33,877 nt of DNA, from assembly GCA_937873135.1 (NCBI GenBank), contig CALMVQ010000133.1, positions 1 through 33,877 of the forward strand, read 5' to 3'. The DNA is from an uncultured Scytonema sp. GTDB lineage: Bacteria; Cyanobacteriota; Cyanobacteriia; Cyanobacteriales; Nostocaceae. Under the pieces are notes generated by a model that was not told the DNA's origin, did no database searches, and worked only from the letters and a program-made list of their open reading frames with translations. This document shows positions 16,687 to 25,221 of the stretch, piece by piece. The translations under genes and the position numbers were made by a program. Position 1 is the first letter of the stretch. Each line of letters begins with the position of its first letter.

Positions 16687-17223
16687 GTGAGTCAAGTTAT
16701 TTTAGTAACCGGACCAGCACGTTCAGGCAAAAGTGAATGGGCAGAAACTCTGGCAATACAGTCACAAAAAGCTGTTATTTATGTAGCAACGGCAACTCTC
16801 GATCCAACCGATACTGAGTGGCAGCAACGCATTCAACAACACCAAAAACGCCGATCTCAAGATTGGGTGACATTGGAAGTGCCGCGTGAATTATCTGCAA
16901 CTCTTGCTGAAGTTAAGCCCAATACCTGTCTATTGGTAGATTCTTTAGGAACTTGGGTAGCTAACCTGTTGGAACAAGACGAGGTGAGGTGGCAAAATAC
17001 CGTGCGAGAGTTTTTGGAGACTGTACAGTTAGTTGCTGCCCATACAATCTTTGTTGCCGAAGAAACAGGCTGGGGAGTAGTTCCAGAGTATCCTTTAGGT
17101 CGAACCTTCCGCGATCGCTTGGGTTCACTAGTACGCCAGCTAAGTGCTGTATCAAAAGACGTATATTTAGTCACAGGTGGTCATGCACTTAACCTTAGTA
17201 TCCTTGGCTCTCCTTTAAGCTGA
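16687..17223 (+). CDS. cobU: Adenosylcobinamide kinase / guanylyltransferase
   Basis: The 178-residue product is a CobU/CobP enzyme, which phosphorylates adenosylcobinamide and then adds GMP in the assembly of the lower loop of cobalamin. The P-loop GPARSGKSEWAE is at residues 8-19, CLLVDSLGTWVANLL near 79-93 and FVAEETGWGVVPEYPLGRTF near 119-138, all family signatures. The GTG start at 16687 gives MSQVILVTGPARSGKS; a G-rich run just before it may serve for ribosome binding. The gene is convergent with the FtsE-like gene. No cobalamin riboswitch or other cob genes are near it. Confidence 0.95.
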   Translation: MSQVILVTGPARSGKSEWAETLAIQSQKAVIYVATATLDPTDTEWQQRIQQHQKRRSQDWVTLEVPRELSATLAEVKPNTCLLVDSLGTWVANLLEQDEVRWQNTVREFLETVQLVAAHTIFVAEETGWGVVPEYPLGRTFRDRLGSLVRQLSAVSKDVYLVTGGHALNLSILGSPLS

Positions 17224-17228
17224 TGTGC

Positions 17229-17262
17229 GCTCTTAGAATGCCCGAGTACAGGCAGTGCATTC
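17229..17262. terminator. Weak hairpin between convergent cobU and ftsE-like genes
   Basis: GAATGC and GCATTC pair across a loop in the 42-base gap between the convergent stops. No T-run follows, so it is at best a weak bidirectional terminator. Confidence 0.25.
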
Positions 17263-17265
17263 GCT

Positions 17266-18000
17266 TCAGGAATAATATTGATGCAACCGCCCATTATTGA
17301 CTTGTACGATTGGATGATTGCATCGCCGCACTAATTGTTCGTCGTGGGTAGTGACAATGACTGTTGCACCAAAGGAGTTTAACTTCTGAAGGATCTGTAT
17401 GACTTGCCAAGAATTATCCGGATCGAGGTTTCCAGTTGGTTCATCAGCTAAAAGCAACGGTGGCGTGGCTATAATTGCCCTTGCAATGCTGACCCGTTGT
17501 TGCTCTCCTCCAGAAAGTTGATCTGGGAAACACTCAGATTTGGTTAGCAAACCGACAAGCTTCAGAGTAGGTTCTAAACGTCGTTGAATTTCCTTACGGG
17601 TATAACCTTGAGCTTGCAGCACCACAGTCACATTTTCGGTCACTGTCCGCTGTGGAATCAGTTTGTAATCTTGAAACACAATACCAATGCGCCGTCTTAA
17701 TAATGACAAACGATCCCCACGTAAAGAAGCCATGTTGCAGCGATCAACAATTACAGTTCCTTGCGTTGCTAACTCCTCGCCATACAATAATTTTAAGAGC
17801 GTCGATTTACCAGAACCACTTGGTCCTGTGATAAATAGAAAATTTCCCTGTTTAACCTCCAGATTCACATCCAACAGGGCATTTGACCCGTTAGCATACG
17901 TTTTCGTGACCGATTGCAATTGCACCATCACAGCAGCATTTTCACGCTCTTGAAGATTGGGAGATTTGTCAGTTGTCGTGTTAGGTATTACTACTGTCAT
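17266..18000 (-). CDS. ftsE: FtsE-like cell-division ABC ATPase
   Basis: The 244-residue product is an ABC ATP-binding subunit with [20 protein letters not shown] at the start of the domain, Walker [15 protein letters not shown] near residue 60, Q-loop [18 protein letters not shown] near 107-124, signature [15 protein letters not shown] near 161-175, Walker [14 protein letters not shown] near 182-194 and switch His in [11 protein letters not shown]. The DYKL motif is typical of FtsE, the cytoplasmic partner of FtsX that controls septal peptidoglycan hydrolases. The ATG at 18000 was chosen; an earlier in-frame start would add 22 hydrophobic residues without family support. FtsX is not next to it. 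The glycosyltransferase upstream is 91 nt away on the same strand. Confidence 0.85.
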   Translation of the reverse strand: MTVVIPNTTTDKSPNLQERENAAVMVQLQSVTKTYANGSNALLDVNLEVKQGNFLFITGPSGSGKSTLLKLLYGEELATQGTVIVDRCNMASLRGDRLSLLRRRIGIVFQDYKLIPQRTVTENVTVVLQAQGYTRKEIQRRLEPTLKLVGLLTKSECFPDQLSGGEQQRVSIARAIIATPPLLLADEPTGNLDPDNSWQVIQILQKLNSFGATVIVTTHDEQLVRRCNHPIVQVNNGRLHQYYS

Positions 18001-18091
18001 GTTTTTGTGATAATTTGAATATGAAATAAGTATTCCCAGGCAAAACCTGAGAATCTCAAATTTCACATCCTTTCTTCAAAGAACACGAAAG

Positions 18092-18850
18092 CTACTGACC
18101 CACTAGACTTATGGCTTTCAACCGATAAATTAAAGCTTTAAGGGCAAATTCGGGTAAAGCTAACATCCGCCGCCAGCGCCAGGGTTCTTGATAAAGCCGA
18201 TATAACCATTCCAAATTATTATTTCCCAACCATGCAGGCGCACGAGTTTTTGTACCTGACCAAATGTCAAAACTACCACCAACACCGATCCAAATTGCTT
18301 CGGGACATAAATGGCGGTTTTGTGCAATCCATAACTCTTGACGCGGAACTCCCAAACCAACAAAAATCACTTGCGGCTGTAGTTGAGTAAGAGTTTGTTG
18401 CAATTGTTCTTCCTCTACTTTGGAATGATAACCAGAATGAGTACCTGCTATGCTGAGACTAGGGATTTGAGAAAGCCAATACTCTGCTGCTGTTGCCGCT
18501 ACCTTGTGCGCTCCTCCATAGAAAAATACTTTTGCATCTGTCCTGTTTTGCCCAATTTCTTGCAAAAGAGTTTCTGCTAGTTCAATCCCAGGAATTCTTT
18601 GTGCATCTTGCCAAAGGAACAAACGCAAGTAAAGAACCACACCCGCTCCATCTGGAATGACAAGTTCAGCATTTTGAATTATCTTGGCAAGTGTTGTATT
18701 GCGCTCTGCTTGGATTGTCATTTCCGCATTCAGCGTCACCACATGAATTCCTCTTCTTTGCAGCAAACATTCTAGCAACCAGCGTGAATAGTTAGTCATC
18801 ACATGAACTGGTAACCCCAACACTGAAAACTCTTTAGGCGGTCTAGACAT
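18092..18850 (-). CDS. WecG/TagA/CpsF family glycosyltransferase
   Basis: The 252-residue product matches GT26 enzymes, which add N-acetylmannosaminuronic acid or ManNAc to lipid-linked intermediates at the inner face of the membrane. Family motifs are VVTLNAEMTIQAERN near residues 38-52, ELVIPDGAGVVLYLR near 61-75, VFFYGGAHKVA near 105-115, VIFVGLGVPRQELWIAQNR near 160-178, and WIGVGGSFDIWSGTKTRAP near 187-205. The ATG at 18850 gives a normal start; an in-frame GTG at 18874 would add eight residues. It is cotranscribed with the ftsE-like gene in the minus direction. The polymer it serves is not known, though the exopolysaccharide cluster at 12.7-15.5 kb is close. Confidence 0.92.
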   Translation of the reverse strand: MSRPPKEFSVLGLPVHVMTNYSRWLLECLLQRRGIHVVTLNAEMTIQAERNTTLAKIIQNAELVIPDGAGVVLYLRLFLWQDAQRIPGIELAETLLQEIGQNRTDAKVFFYGGAHKVAATAAEYWLSQIPSLSIAGTHSGYHSKVEEEQLQQTLTQLQPQVIFVGLGVPRQELWIAQNRHLCPEAIWIGVGGSFDIWSGTKTRAPAWLGNNNLEWLYRLYQEPWRWRRMLALPEFALKALIYRLKAISLVGQ

Positions 18851-18925
18851 AAACCTACTTACAATCGGCCTCACACCACTTTTAATTATAAAAGATTTGG
18901 AGAAGAAGAGAGCCGGAGAGGCTGA

Positions 18926-19026
18926 GGAAGAGGGAGTCGGGGAACAACTTTATAAAAAATAATGGTGCTGTAGATTGTATAGCACCATTATTTTTCAATT
19001 TATTCCCCGCTCTCCCGCTCTTTCCT
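18926..19026. repeat. Long imperfect inverted repeat with terminator-like core
   Basis: The centre is a perfect stem, AATAATGGTGCT against AGCACCATTATT, with A-runs on the left and T-runs on the right, so it looks like a terminator in both directions. Beyond it GGGGAA pairs TTCCCC, and purine-rich GGAAGAGGGAGTC faces pyrimidine-rich CTCTCCCGCTCTTTCC. It lies between two divergent genes, where terminators are not expected. Confidence 0.65.
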
Positions 19027-19142
19027 GCCTTACATAGGGGATTCCTAGTAGATTAGGATAAAAATCTTTAAAACTACATCTCTAACAGACTTTTTAGTAA
19101 ACTCGATTTTACAGCTAAGAGTTTAACGGGTGGAAATGAACC

Positions 19143-19865
19143 ATGACTAAAATTCGTGTTGCGCTGATTGAAGACCATGACTTAACCCGTGTAGGTATTC
19201 GCACCGCACTACTACAGAAGAAGGATGAAATTGAAGTTGTCGGTGAAGCTGCTAACGCGATTGAAGGCATGAAAATGTTAAAACTGCTACAACCAGATAT
19301 TGCGATTATAGATATCGGGTTACCAGATAAAGATGGTATAGAGCTGACACGGGAGGTGAAATCAGTAGATAGTGGAGAAGAGTTAGCAACCAAGGTGTTG
19401 ATTTTGACGCTACGGGATAACAAAGAAGCGGTACTGGCAGCTTTTGCAGCAGGGGCAGACTCCTACTGTATGAAGGATATCAAGTTTGATAATTTGCTGG
19501 AAGCCGTGCGAGTCACTTACAATGGCAACGCTTGGATCGATCCGGCGATCGCTCGGATCGTTTTACAACAAGCACAACAAAATCCTCACAACCCCGAATT
19601 GGTATCATCTGATACTAAGTTACCAGCTAACAGCCCAGACTATATGGATGAGCGGGAGGTGATTGACCCCTATACCCTAACAGAAAGGGAATTAGAAGTA
19701 TTGCAGCTGATTGTGGAAGGTTGTAGCAATGCAGTGATTGCGGAAAGACTTTACATCACAGTCGGTACAGTAAAAACTCACGTCCGAAATATTTTAAACA
19801 AGCTTTGTGCTGATGACCGCACTCAAGCAGCAGTTCGTGCCTTGCGTTCTGGGTTAGTAGGATAA
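19143..19865 (+). CDS. NarL/FixJ-type response regulator
   Basis: The 240-residue product has a receiver domain (residues 4-125) with acidic pair Glu10-Asp11, phospho-acceptor Asp57 in IAIIDIGLPDKDG, Thr in LILTLRDN and Lys in SYCMKDI, then a linker of about 40 residues and a LuxR-type helix-turn-helix (LTERELEVLQLIVEGCSNAV near 179-198, TVGTVKTHVRNIL near 207-219). It is a DNA-binding transcription factor. No histidine kinase gene is adjacent. It precedes a PP2C-type response regulator on the same strand with a 164-base gap that holds a strong hairpin. Confidence 0.95.
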   Translation: MTKIRVALIEDHDLTRVGIRTALLQKKDEIEVVGEAANAIEGMKMLKLLQPDIAIIDIGLPDKDGIELTREVKSVDSGEELATKVLILTLRDNKEAVLAAFAAGADSYCMKDIKFDNLLEAVRVTYNGNAWIDPAIARIVLQQAQQNPHNPELVSSDTKLPANSPDYMDEREVIDPYTLTERELEVLQLIVEGCSNAVIAERLYITVGTVKTHVRNILNKLCADDRTQAAVRALRSGLVG

Positions 19866-19982
19866 AGTGCATTTAGGGTGTGAGAATTCCTAAAAAAACT
19901 ATACGTTGAATGACATTGCAAAAGTTATATGTTCAAAGAGGGTATCTCTTTACTATTGCTTTTTTTATTGTTCGTTAATTAT

Positions 19983-20010
19983 CGGGATGGCTCAGCATAG
20001 CACCATCCCG
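19983..20010. promoter_or_regulatory. Hairpin before the PP2C phosphatase gene
   Basis: CGGGATGG and CCATCCCG form a perfect 8-bp stem with a 12-base loop, 19 bases before the next gene. There is no T-run directly after it on either strand, so it is not a classical terminator. It may act on the mRNA leader or be the target of a regulator. Confidence 0.45.
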
Positions 20011-20029
20011 CTATTAAAGTATTTGTAAA

Positions 20030-21715
20030 GTGAAGCCAAGTATGACACAACAAGAGGCCAGCAAACTAAAGCTCATGGTGGTAGATGATGAACCGGATAA
20101 CTTAGACTTACTCTACCGAACTTTTAGGCGAGATTTTGAAGTATACAAAGCACATGATGCTTTCAGTGCTTTAAAGATCTTGGATAGCGTTGGCGAGATG
20201 GCTGTGATTATCTCCGATCAAAGAATGCCAGAGATGAACGGCACCGAATTTCTCAGTCGCACGGTAGAGCGTTTCCCCGATACGATTCGCATTTTGCTGA
20301 CAGGCTTTACTGATGTTGAAGATTTGGTAGATGCAATTAACTCCGGTCAGGTCTTTAAGTACATTACTAAACCCTGGAAACCAGACACACTTAAGGTTAT
20401 AGTTGGGCAAGCTACCGATACATACCGTGTAGTGAAGAAACGTACACAGGAGTTACGTCGTGCACTTCGACGAGAATCTTTGTTTAATGCTGTGACAACA
20501 GCAATTAGAGAGTCTTTAGACTACCACAGTATGCTGCAAAAAATTGTGGCAACAATTGGACAAACCTTTGAAGCAAGTTATTGCCTGTTGAAACCTGTGG
20601 AGGGCAATAGCCTGACACTGGACGAGTTTTTTTACCAAGATCCAAAATTCTCTGGATTGAGTGACTTTTTTGATCCCAACTCTTTGATTAAAGAGGTTCT
20701 TGCTACGCGCAGCTATCAACTTGCTCAGAAGACAAATGGCACTGATTCAAGCCAACAACTCGTTGTACCACTGATCTACCAGCAACACTTGCTCGCTCTC
20801 CTTGCTCTCTACCAGCACCGAAGCGATCGCTCTTGGCTTGAAGAGGATGTGCAATTAATTACAGGTGTTGCCGAACAAGCCGCATTAGCTCTCTCTCAAG
20901 CAAAACTTTATCAGCGCCTCCAAGAAAACCAAGCGCAGATTCGCGCTGAGTTGGAGGTGGCACGCCAAATTCAAAATAATCTGTTGCGTCAAAGTTGGCC
21001 TGAGATCAAGGGAGCGAAGGTGCAAGCTTGCTGCTACCCTGCTCGTGAAGTAGGAGGAGATTTTTTTGAAGTTTTTGTCCATCCAAAAGGGGATTTGTGG
21101 TTAGCAGTGGGTGATGTTTCTGGTAAAGGCGTCCCAGCTGCTTTGTTCATGGCTAGTGCCATTTCTGTGTTGCGCCGCGAGTTGTCTCAAGAAACTCCAG
21201 CGATGCCGCATGTCGTCATGCAAAATCTTAACCATGCTCTTAGCGATGACTTGGTCAGCAATAATTGCTTCATCACCCTTTTCTTAGCTCGTTATACGCT
21301 GACAACTAAAGAACTAGTATACGCAAATGCTGGTCATATCTATCCTCTCCTTAGCTCATGCAATGACACTGTGAAAACAAACCCCCATTACTTGAAGGTT
21401 CGTGGTGTTCCCTTAGGAATCTTACCTAAGTGGGAGGCAAAGCCCGGTCTATTGCTTCTTGCTTCTGGAGACATTCTGCTACTCGCTAGTGATGGTATTA
21501 CTGAAGCTAAGGTTTCAATAAAAGATGGCTTCACCGCAAAATCCGTGGATAATGCTCAATTAGAGAACCATTCTATGCTAAATCTAGAAGGTCTTTGGCA
21601 ACTATTACAAAGGGAAGCTCAGCCATTATCTCTTAACCATTTACTGACTCGTATCCAAGCAGATAACCAAGTTCAAGAAGACGACCAAACTATACTCTCG
21701 CTAGAGGTTTTGTAA
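20030..21715 (+). CDS. REC-GAF-PP2C response-regulated phosphatase (RsbU type)
   Basis: The 561-residue product has an N-terminal receiver domain (LKLMVVDDEPDNLDLLYRTF from residue 13, phospho-acceptor Asp63 in ISDQRMPEMNG, KYITKPW), a GAF-like sensory domain (about 155-290, with YHSMLQKIVATIGQTFEASY), a short coiled coil (AELEVARQIQNNLLRQ) and a SpoIIE/PP2C phosphatase domain (REVGGDFFEVF near 340, VGDVSGKGVPAALFMA near 360, YANAGHIYPLL, LLLASDGITEA). Such proteins remove phosphate from an anti-sigma-factor antagonist. The GTG start is used here; an ATG four codons on is an equal choice. It ends 4 nt before the RsbW-like gene. Confidence 0.93.
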   Translation: MKPSMTQQEASKLKLMVVDDEPDNLDLLYRTFRRDFEVYKAHDAFSALKILDSVGEMAVIISDQRMPEMNGTEFLSRTVERFPDTIRILLTGFTDVEDLVDAINSGQVFKYITKPWKPDTLKVIVGQATDTYRVVKKRTQELRRALRRESLFNAVTTAIRESLDYHSMLQKIVATIGQTFEASYCLLKPVEGNSLTLDEFFYQDPKFSGLSDFFDPNSLIKEVLATRSYQLAQKTNGTDSSQQLVVPLIYQQHLLALLALYQHRSDRSWLEEDVQLITGVAEQAALALSQAKLYQRLQENQAQIRAELEVARQIQNNLLRQSWPEIKGAKVQACCYPAREVGGDFFEVFVHPKGDLWLAVGDVSGKGVPAALFMASAISVLRRELSQETPAMPHVVMQNLNHALSDDLVSNNCFITLFLARYTLTTKELVYANAGHIYPLLSSCNDTVKTNPHYLKVRGVPLGILPKWEAKPGLLLLASGDILLLASDGITEAKVSIKDGFTAKSVDNAQLENHSMLNLEGLWQLLQREAQPLSLNHLLTRIQADNQVQEDDQTILSLEVL

Positions 21716-21719
21716 AGCG

Positions 21720-22142
21720 ATGAAAAGTGAGATTCACGTACCGAGTAACTTGAAGTTTTTAGCTATTGTGGAAAACTGGTTGCTAGGATGTTTAGAAACC
21801 GAAATGAACGGATCGGTAGATTGGTCAAAGCAATCAACTCGTTTGCGTTTGGCTTTGGTAGAAGCTTACTCAAACGTAGTACGTCACGCCCATAAGGATC
21901 AACCTTATTTGCCAGTTTTGATTCGCTTGGAAATGAAAGACCGAGATATCGCTTTAGAAGTTTGGGATCGTGGTATCGGTTTTGATTTATCTAATTACTT
22001 GCCTCCTAGCCCTACAGATAAGCAAGAAGGTGGTTACGGTTGGCTGATTATCAATCGTTTGATTGATAAGGTAGAATATCAGTTGCAGGTTGATGGTGGT
22101 AATTGTCTAAAGTTAGAAGTGACTCTGCCAGAAGACAGTTAA
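21720..22142 (+). CDS. RsbW-type anti-sigma factor serine kinase
   Basis: The 140-residue product is a small GHKL ATPase: N box RLALVEAYSNVVRHAHKD near residues 41-58, G1 box ALEVWDRGIGFDLSNY near 79-94 and G2 box GGYGWLIINRLIDKVEY near 103-119. These proteins phosphorylate an STAS-domain antagonist and may bind sigma factor. It follows the PP2C phosphatase by 4 nt, so the two should be cotranscribed and act in opposite directions on the same antagonist. The STAS protein and the target sigma factor are not in the window. Confidence 0.93.
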   Translation: MKSEIHVPSNLKFLAIVENWLLGCLETEMNGSVDWSKQSTRLRLALVEAYSNVVRHAHKDQPYLPVLIRLEMKDRDIALEVWDRGIGFDLSNYLPPSPTDKQEGGYGWLIINRLIDKVEYQLQVDGGNCLKLEVTLPEDS

Positions 22143-22180
22143 GTCATATAGCAATCCTCAATGAATTGTCAGAAAATTTA

Positions 22181-22352
22181 CCCTCCCGGCTACCACAGTC
22201 CGCGCTTTCCAAGCTACTATGTAGACCTAAATAAATCGGGAAGTCTGGTGCCCCGAAGTAGTAGGGTAACTTAGGCGCCCTGCTACGGTGCATATGCAAT
22301 ATGCTCACCTGAATACGTTTGTGTTTGCACGGTAGCTTTAGTAAGGGGGGAC
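22181..22352 (+). ncRNA. Candidate structured RNA, possibly 6S-like (SsaA)
   Basis: The 478-base gap after the RsbW-like gene holds a strongly folded segment. CCCTCCCGGCTACC at its left can pair with GGTAGCTTTAGTAAGGGGGG at its right to close the structure. Inside, GTAGTAGGG pairs CCCTGCTAC (22257-22287) and GCATATGC is self-complementary. About 170 nt with a closing stem, inner bulges and an apical hairpin is the shape and size of cyanobacterial 6S (6Sa) RNA. The identity rests on shape and on an uncertain memory of the sequence. No coding frame is convincing here. Confidence 0.4.
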
Positions 22353-22439
22353 TACAGTTCGGTTGTCAATTCAACTTTTTAACTGAAGCGAGTAGTATAG
22401 TTCTTGTACCAGGTTAGACCAAGGTTTAGTTACTTCTAC

Positions 22440-22535
22440 TAAAAAAACGCTTTCGAGGATAGTGTTTTTGAGTCGAAGCCTAAAACGTGAGGCGAACACT
22501 CCAAGCCTTCACCAAATCAAAGATTTGGTGTTGCT
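22440..22535. promoter_or_regulatory. Two hairpins between ncRNA candidate and PHP gene
   Basis: AAAAACGCT pairs AGTGTTTTT near 22443-22469, which with its T-run may end the upstream transcript. CACCAAATC and GATTTGGTG form a second 9-bp stem at 22510-22530. The octamer GCGAACACT occurs twice (22492 and 22551). Confidence 0.4.
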
Positions 22536-22620
22536 AGGTTGCGGGTTCAAGCGAACACTGATTGTTTTTCCATGACTCATAACTACCTTTTTACTAGATG
22601 ATGAGTTCATGCTAGAATTT

Positions 22621-23307
22621 TTACAATCTTTGTAGCAAATTGAAACCGTGAGTGTCAGTACCGCAAGTATTGACTAGACCGTATTCATCAGCCAAGTGTT
22701 GCACTTGTTTTGATTCTAAAGGACTAGGTTTCCAAGGCTTGGGATTGTTATAGGCGTAGAAAGTTTCCACGCCATCTATACCCGCATCTGCTGCTGCTCT
22801 GATCAAGTCAAAATGCGAGATCTTATATCGCGCTGGGTGAGCAAGTACTGCCAATCCTCCTGCCTTTTGAATAGCAGCAATGACATTAGCTGCAAGATAT
22901 TCTTCTCCTGTAGTACTTTTTGTCTGAATATACGGTTTTATACTTATGTGTTCTTGGTCGAAAGCATAACCCAAAATATGAACTTCAATATTTAAAAGGT
23001 TGGCATTAATTTCCACTCCACTCCAGAGGTGAGGAGCATTTGCACTCTTGTTATGCCACTTCCAGTCTTCCAACCATCCTTGGGCAGCAATGTATCCATC
23101 TATACTATGATGATCCGTGATAGCAAGCCCTTTTAAACCGATGGCGATCGCTTGCGCCATTAATGTACTCGGCTGCAACTTGCCATCCGAGTAGACTGTG
23201 TGCATGTGAAAGTTGAAACACGTCGGACAACTTTGTGCGTCAATGTTTTGCAATACTTGCTTCAAATGTTCTCGCTCCGCACAACTCCGAGCAAAATTTA
23301 CAGTCAT
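22621..23307 (-). CDS. PHP-domain metal-dependent phosphoesterase
   Basis: The 228-residue product carries the PHP metal-binding motifs: FNFHMHTVYSDGKLQP near residues 32-47, LAITDHHSIDGYIAA near 60-74, SGVEINA near 92-98, LAVLAHPARY near 141-150 and CGTDTHG near 216-222. PHP enzymes hydrolyse phosphoesters, including nucleotide and 3'-phosphoadenosine substrates, using two or three metals. The ATG at 23307 with AGGGAG just upstream is preferred to a GTG 16 codons earlier. It is not clearly in an operon with the next genes, since 493 bases separate it from the BrxD-like gene. The substrate is unknown. Confidence 0.9.
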   Translation of the reverse strand: MTVNFARSCAEREHLKQVLQNIDAQSCPTCFNFHMHTVYSDGKLQPSTLMAQAIAIGLKGLAITDHHSIDGYIAAQGWLEDWKWHNKSANAPHLWSGVEINANLLNIEVHILGYAFDQEHISIKPYIQTKSTTGEEYLAANVIAAIQKAGGLAVLAHPARYKISHFDLIRAAADAGIDGVETFYAYNNPKPWKPSPLESKQVQHLADEYGLVNTCGTDTHGFNLLQRL

Positions 23308-23609
23308 AACTCCCTTGTTTCCCAATAGATCCGCATTTTCAAGCCTTGAACACACTTACTCAACAGCTTAGTTTTGGTCGCAATTTTCTGAGTCTTCGCA
23401 GCCAAATTTTTTAAAATATTAAGACTACGGTAGCAAATTCAAAGGCTAGTAATCATAAGTAGTTTCAATAGCTTTTATAAGTAAGAGTGCAAATATTAGC
23501 AGATATTTTAAGTATATACACCCATATTTACACAAGTATCGTGTAGGCAATATTTCTTTTATTTAAAACTAATCAATTGGAGTTTTCGTTTTTGTTACTT
23601 GAAAAATGA

Positions 23610-23770
23610 AGTAGCAACATTACGATCAAGGCTGGTGCGATCGCTCAATTGGAAAATAGCACTATCATCACCAATGCTGTTAAGGGTAGCGAAAGTAATA
23701 TCTAAATTAGCAGTATTAGACTGTTGCCATCTGCTAACAGCAAAATCGCTACTAAATTAGAACTTAGTTT
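23610..23770 (+). pseudogene. Remnant of a filamentous-haemagglutinin-like exoprotein
   Basis: In the 493-base gap before the BrxD-like gene, the plus frame from 23610 reads SSNITIKAGAIAQLENS then TIITNAVKGSESNI, a stop at 23703, and goes on in the same frame as ISSIRLLPSANSKIATKLEL. This pattern of NITI and ISS strands with NSKIA turns resembles the beta-helix repeats of two-partner-secretion exoproteins of cyanobacteria. It lacks a start and a signal and holds an in-frame stop, so it is probably a fossil. The rest of the gap shows nothing. Confidence 0.35.
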
Positions 23771-23800
23771 CAGTAAAGTCGTCAATATTTATATTATTTA

Positions 23801-25126
23801 TTATAAACTAAATTCTGCCACATCATCACTCTCATTCACATTTTTATTCTTCATCGTATGTTGAAAATTAGCGCCATGAATGAGTTCGCCTAAAGAAATA
23901 CTAGGGTTTTGATGCATGACATTTAACAGACTAATAAAATCCCTAACAATTTCACCAGGAGTTAGCAAAACTTCTGCACCCAAGCGATTGACAATTTCTT
24001 GCACAAACTCTTTCAAATCTGAATTTTTCAAAGTTTGCGTGTATTCATAATTAAACGCATGAACTTCAGCCAATCGTTGCAGCAGCATCAGGATTTCTTC
24101 TTTCGTTAGAGGGTTGAGACGGAGTACTGGTCCCAAAAATTCCTGAACACCAGCTTGAGTGACGAAACGGCTTTCTTTTGTGCGTCTTCGCCATGCGGCA
24201 TCTGCGAAAAGTCCCCGATTTGGATCTTCTAAAAATTTAGTTGTGCCACCGATGACAATGCCAAGATGCTCGGCTTTGCACTGCATGGTATCGTTAAACA
24301 TTGCCAGCAGTCTATTGTAGTTTTTTTCCCGACTTACTGTCATCGCTATTTGATGTAAATGTACAGCTTCGTCAAGGAGGACTACAAATCCTTTATAACC
24401 AATTTCTGCCACAAATTTAGCTAACAGCTTGATATAGTCATACCAACTCTCATCGTCAATAATGACACGAACTCCTAAAGCTGCTTTTGCCTCAATTTTA
24501 GTAGTAAATTCTCCCCGCATCCACCGCAGTGCAGCGCCTTTCAATTTATCGTCATCCAATCGATAGCCGCGCCAATAAGCAACAATTACGCTTCCAAAAT
24601 CAAATCCGTGGACTAAATCTTCAATATACTGAACAACTTCTCTAATTTTCGCTTCAACTTTGTCATCGAAACCCACATCATTAGGACGCAGTTCGGTTTC
24701 TTTAGCAACGTCTTGTTGAATTTTATTAATCCATCCTTCCAGAATGGAGACTAAAGCACCACCATCAGGACGAGTTTTTGTAGCAAGCCGACTCATTAAC
24801 TCTCGATATGTCGCCAAACCTTCATTGTTTGTGCCAGTAAGTCGGCGTTCGGGAGATAAATCAACATCGGCAACGACAAAGCCTTGCTCCATTGCACGGT
24901 TGCGGACTAGTTGTAGTATAAAGCTTTTACCCGAACCGTAGTTACCAATGATAAAGCGAAATGCTGGTACCCCTTCTGCTATGTCATCAAGGTTTTTTAG
25001 TAAGCTCTTGAGTTCTTGTTCCCGACCTACTGCGATATATTCAAGTCCTACTCTTGGCACAACACCTGCACCAACGGAATTGATTAAAGCAGTGGATACT
25101 TTTTTCGAGATTTTGAGCTTTGCCAT
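23801..25126 (-). CDS. BrxD-like (DUF2791) P-loop ATPase
   Basis: The 441-residue product resembles the DUF2791 family of AAA-like ATPases that includes BREX BrxD. The start KVSTALINSVGAGVVPRVGL and YIAVGREQELKSLL (near residue 31) precede Walker A IIGNYGSGKSFILQLVRNRA near 59-78. DVDLSPERRLTG follows near 88-99. Walker B GFVVLLDEAVHLH is near 245, and GIVIGGTTKFLEDPNRGLFA near 290 is a family feature. PVLRLNPLTKEEILMLLQRL is near 330. It may remodel DNA- or protein-bound partners, and BREX BrxD acts in phage defence; that role is inference here. It is preceded by the coiled-coil TerB-C-like gene 96 nt away, likely the same transcript. Confidence 0.85.
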   Translation of the reverse strand: MAKLKISKKVSTALINSVGAGVVPRVGLEYIAVGREQELKSLLKNLDDIAEGVPAFRFIIGNYGSGKSFILQLVRNRAMEQGFVVADVDLSPERRLTGTNNEGLATYRELMSRLATKTRPDGGALVSILEGWINKIQQDVAKETELRPNDVGFDDKVEAKIREVVQYIEDLVHGFDFGSVIVAYWRGYRLDDDKLKGAALRWMRGEFTTKIEAKAALGVRVIIDDESWYDYIKLLAKFVAEIGYKGFVVLLDEAVHLHQIAMTVSREKNYNRLLAMFNDTMQCKAEHLGIVIGGTTKFLEDPNRGLFADAAWRRRTKESRFVTQAGVQEFLGPVLRLNPLTKEEILMLLQRLAEVHAFNYEYTQTLKNSDLKEFVQEIVNRLGAEVLLTPGEIVRDFISLLNVMHQNPSISLGELIHGANFQHTMKNKNVNESDDVAEFSL

Positions 25127-25221
25127 GTATATTACCTGTCCTCATATTATTTTAACTTGAGGATGAGCCTTCTTTTCATTAATTATTAAATTTTTCTTAT
25201 GTCAGTCATAAAAATGATAAA

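Noticed and set aside
16857-17192. Three frames overlapping cobU
   Set aside because: CobU motifs run through the whole region, so these are shadows.
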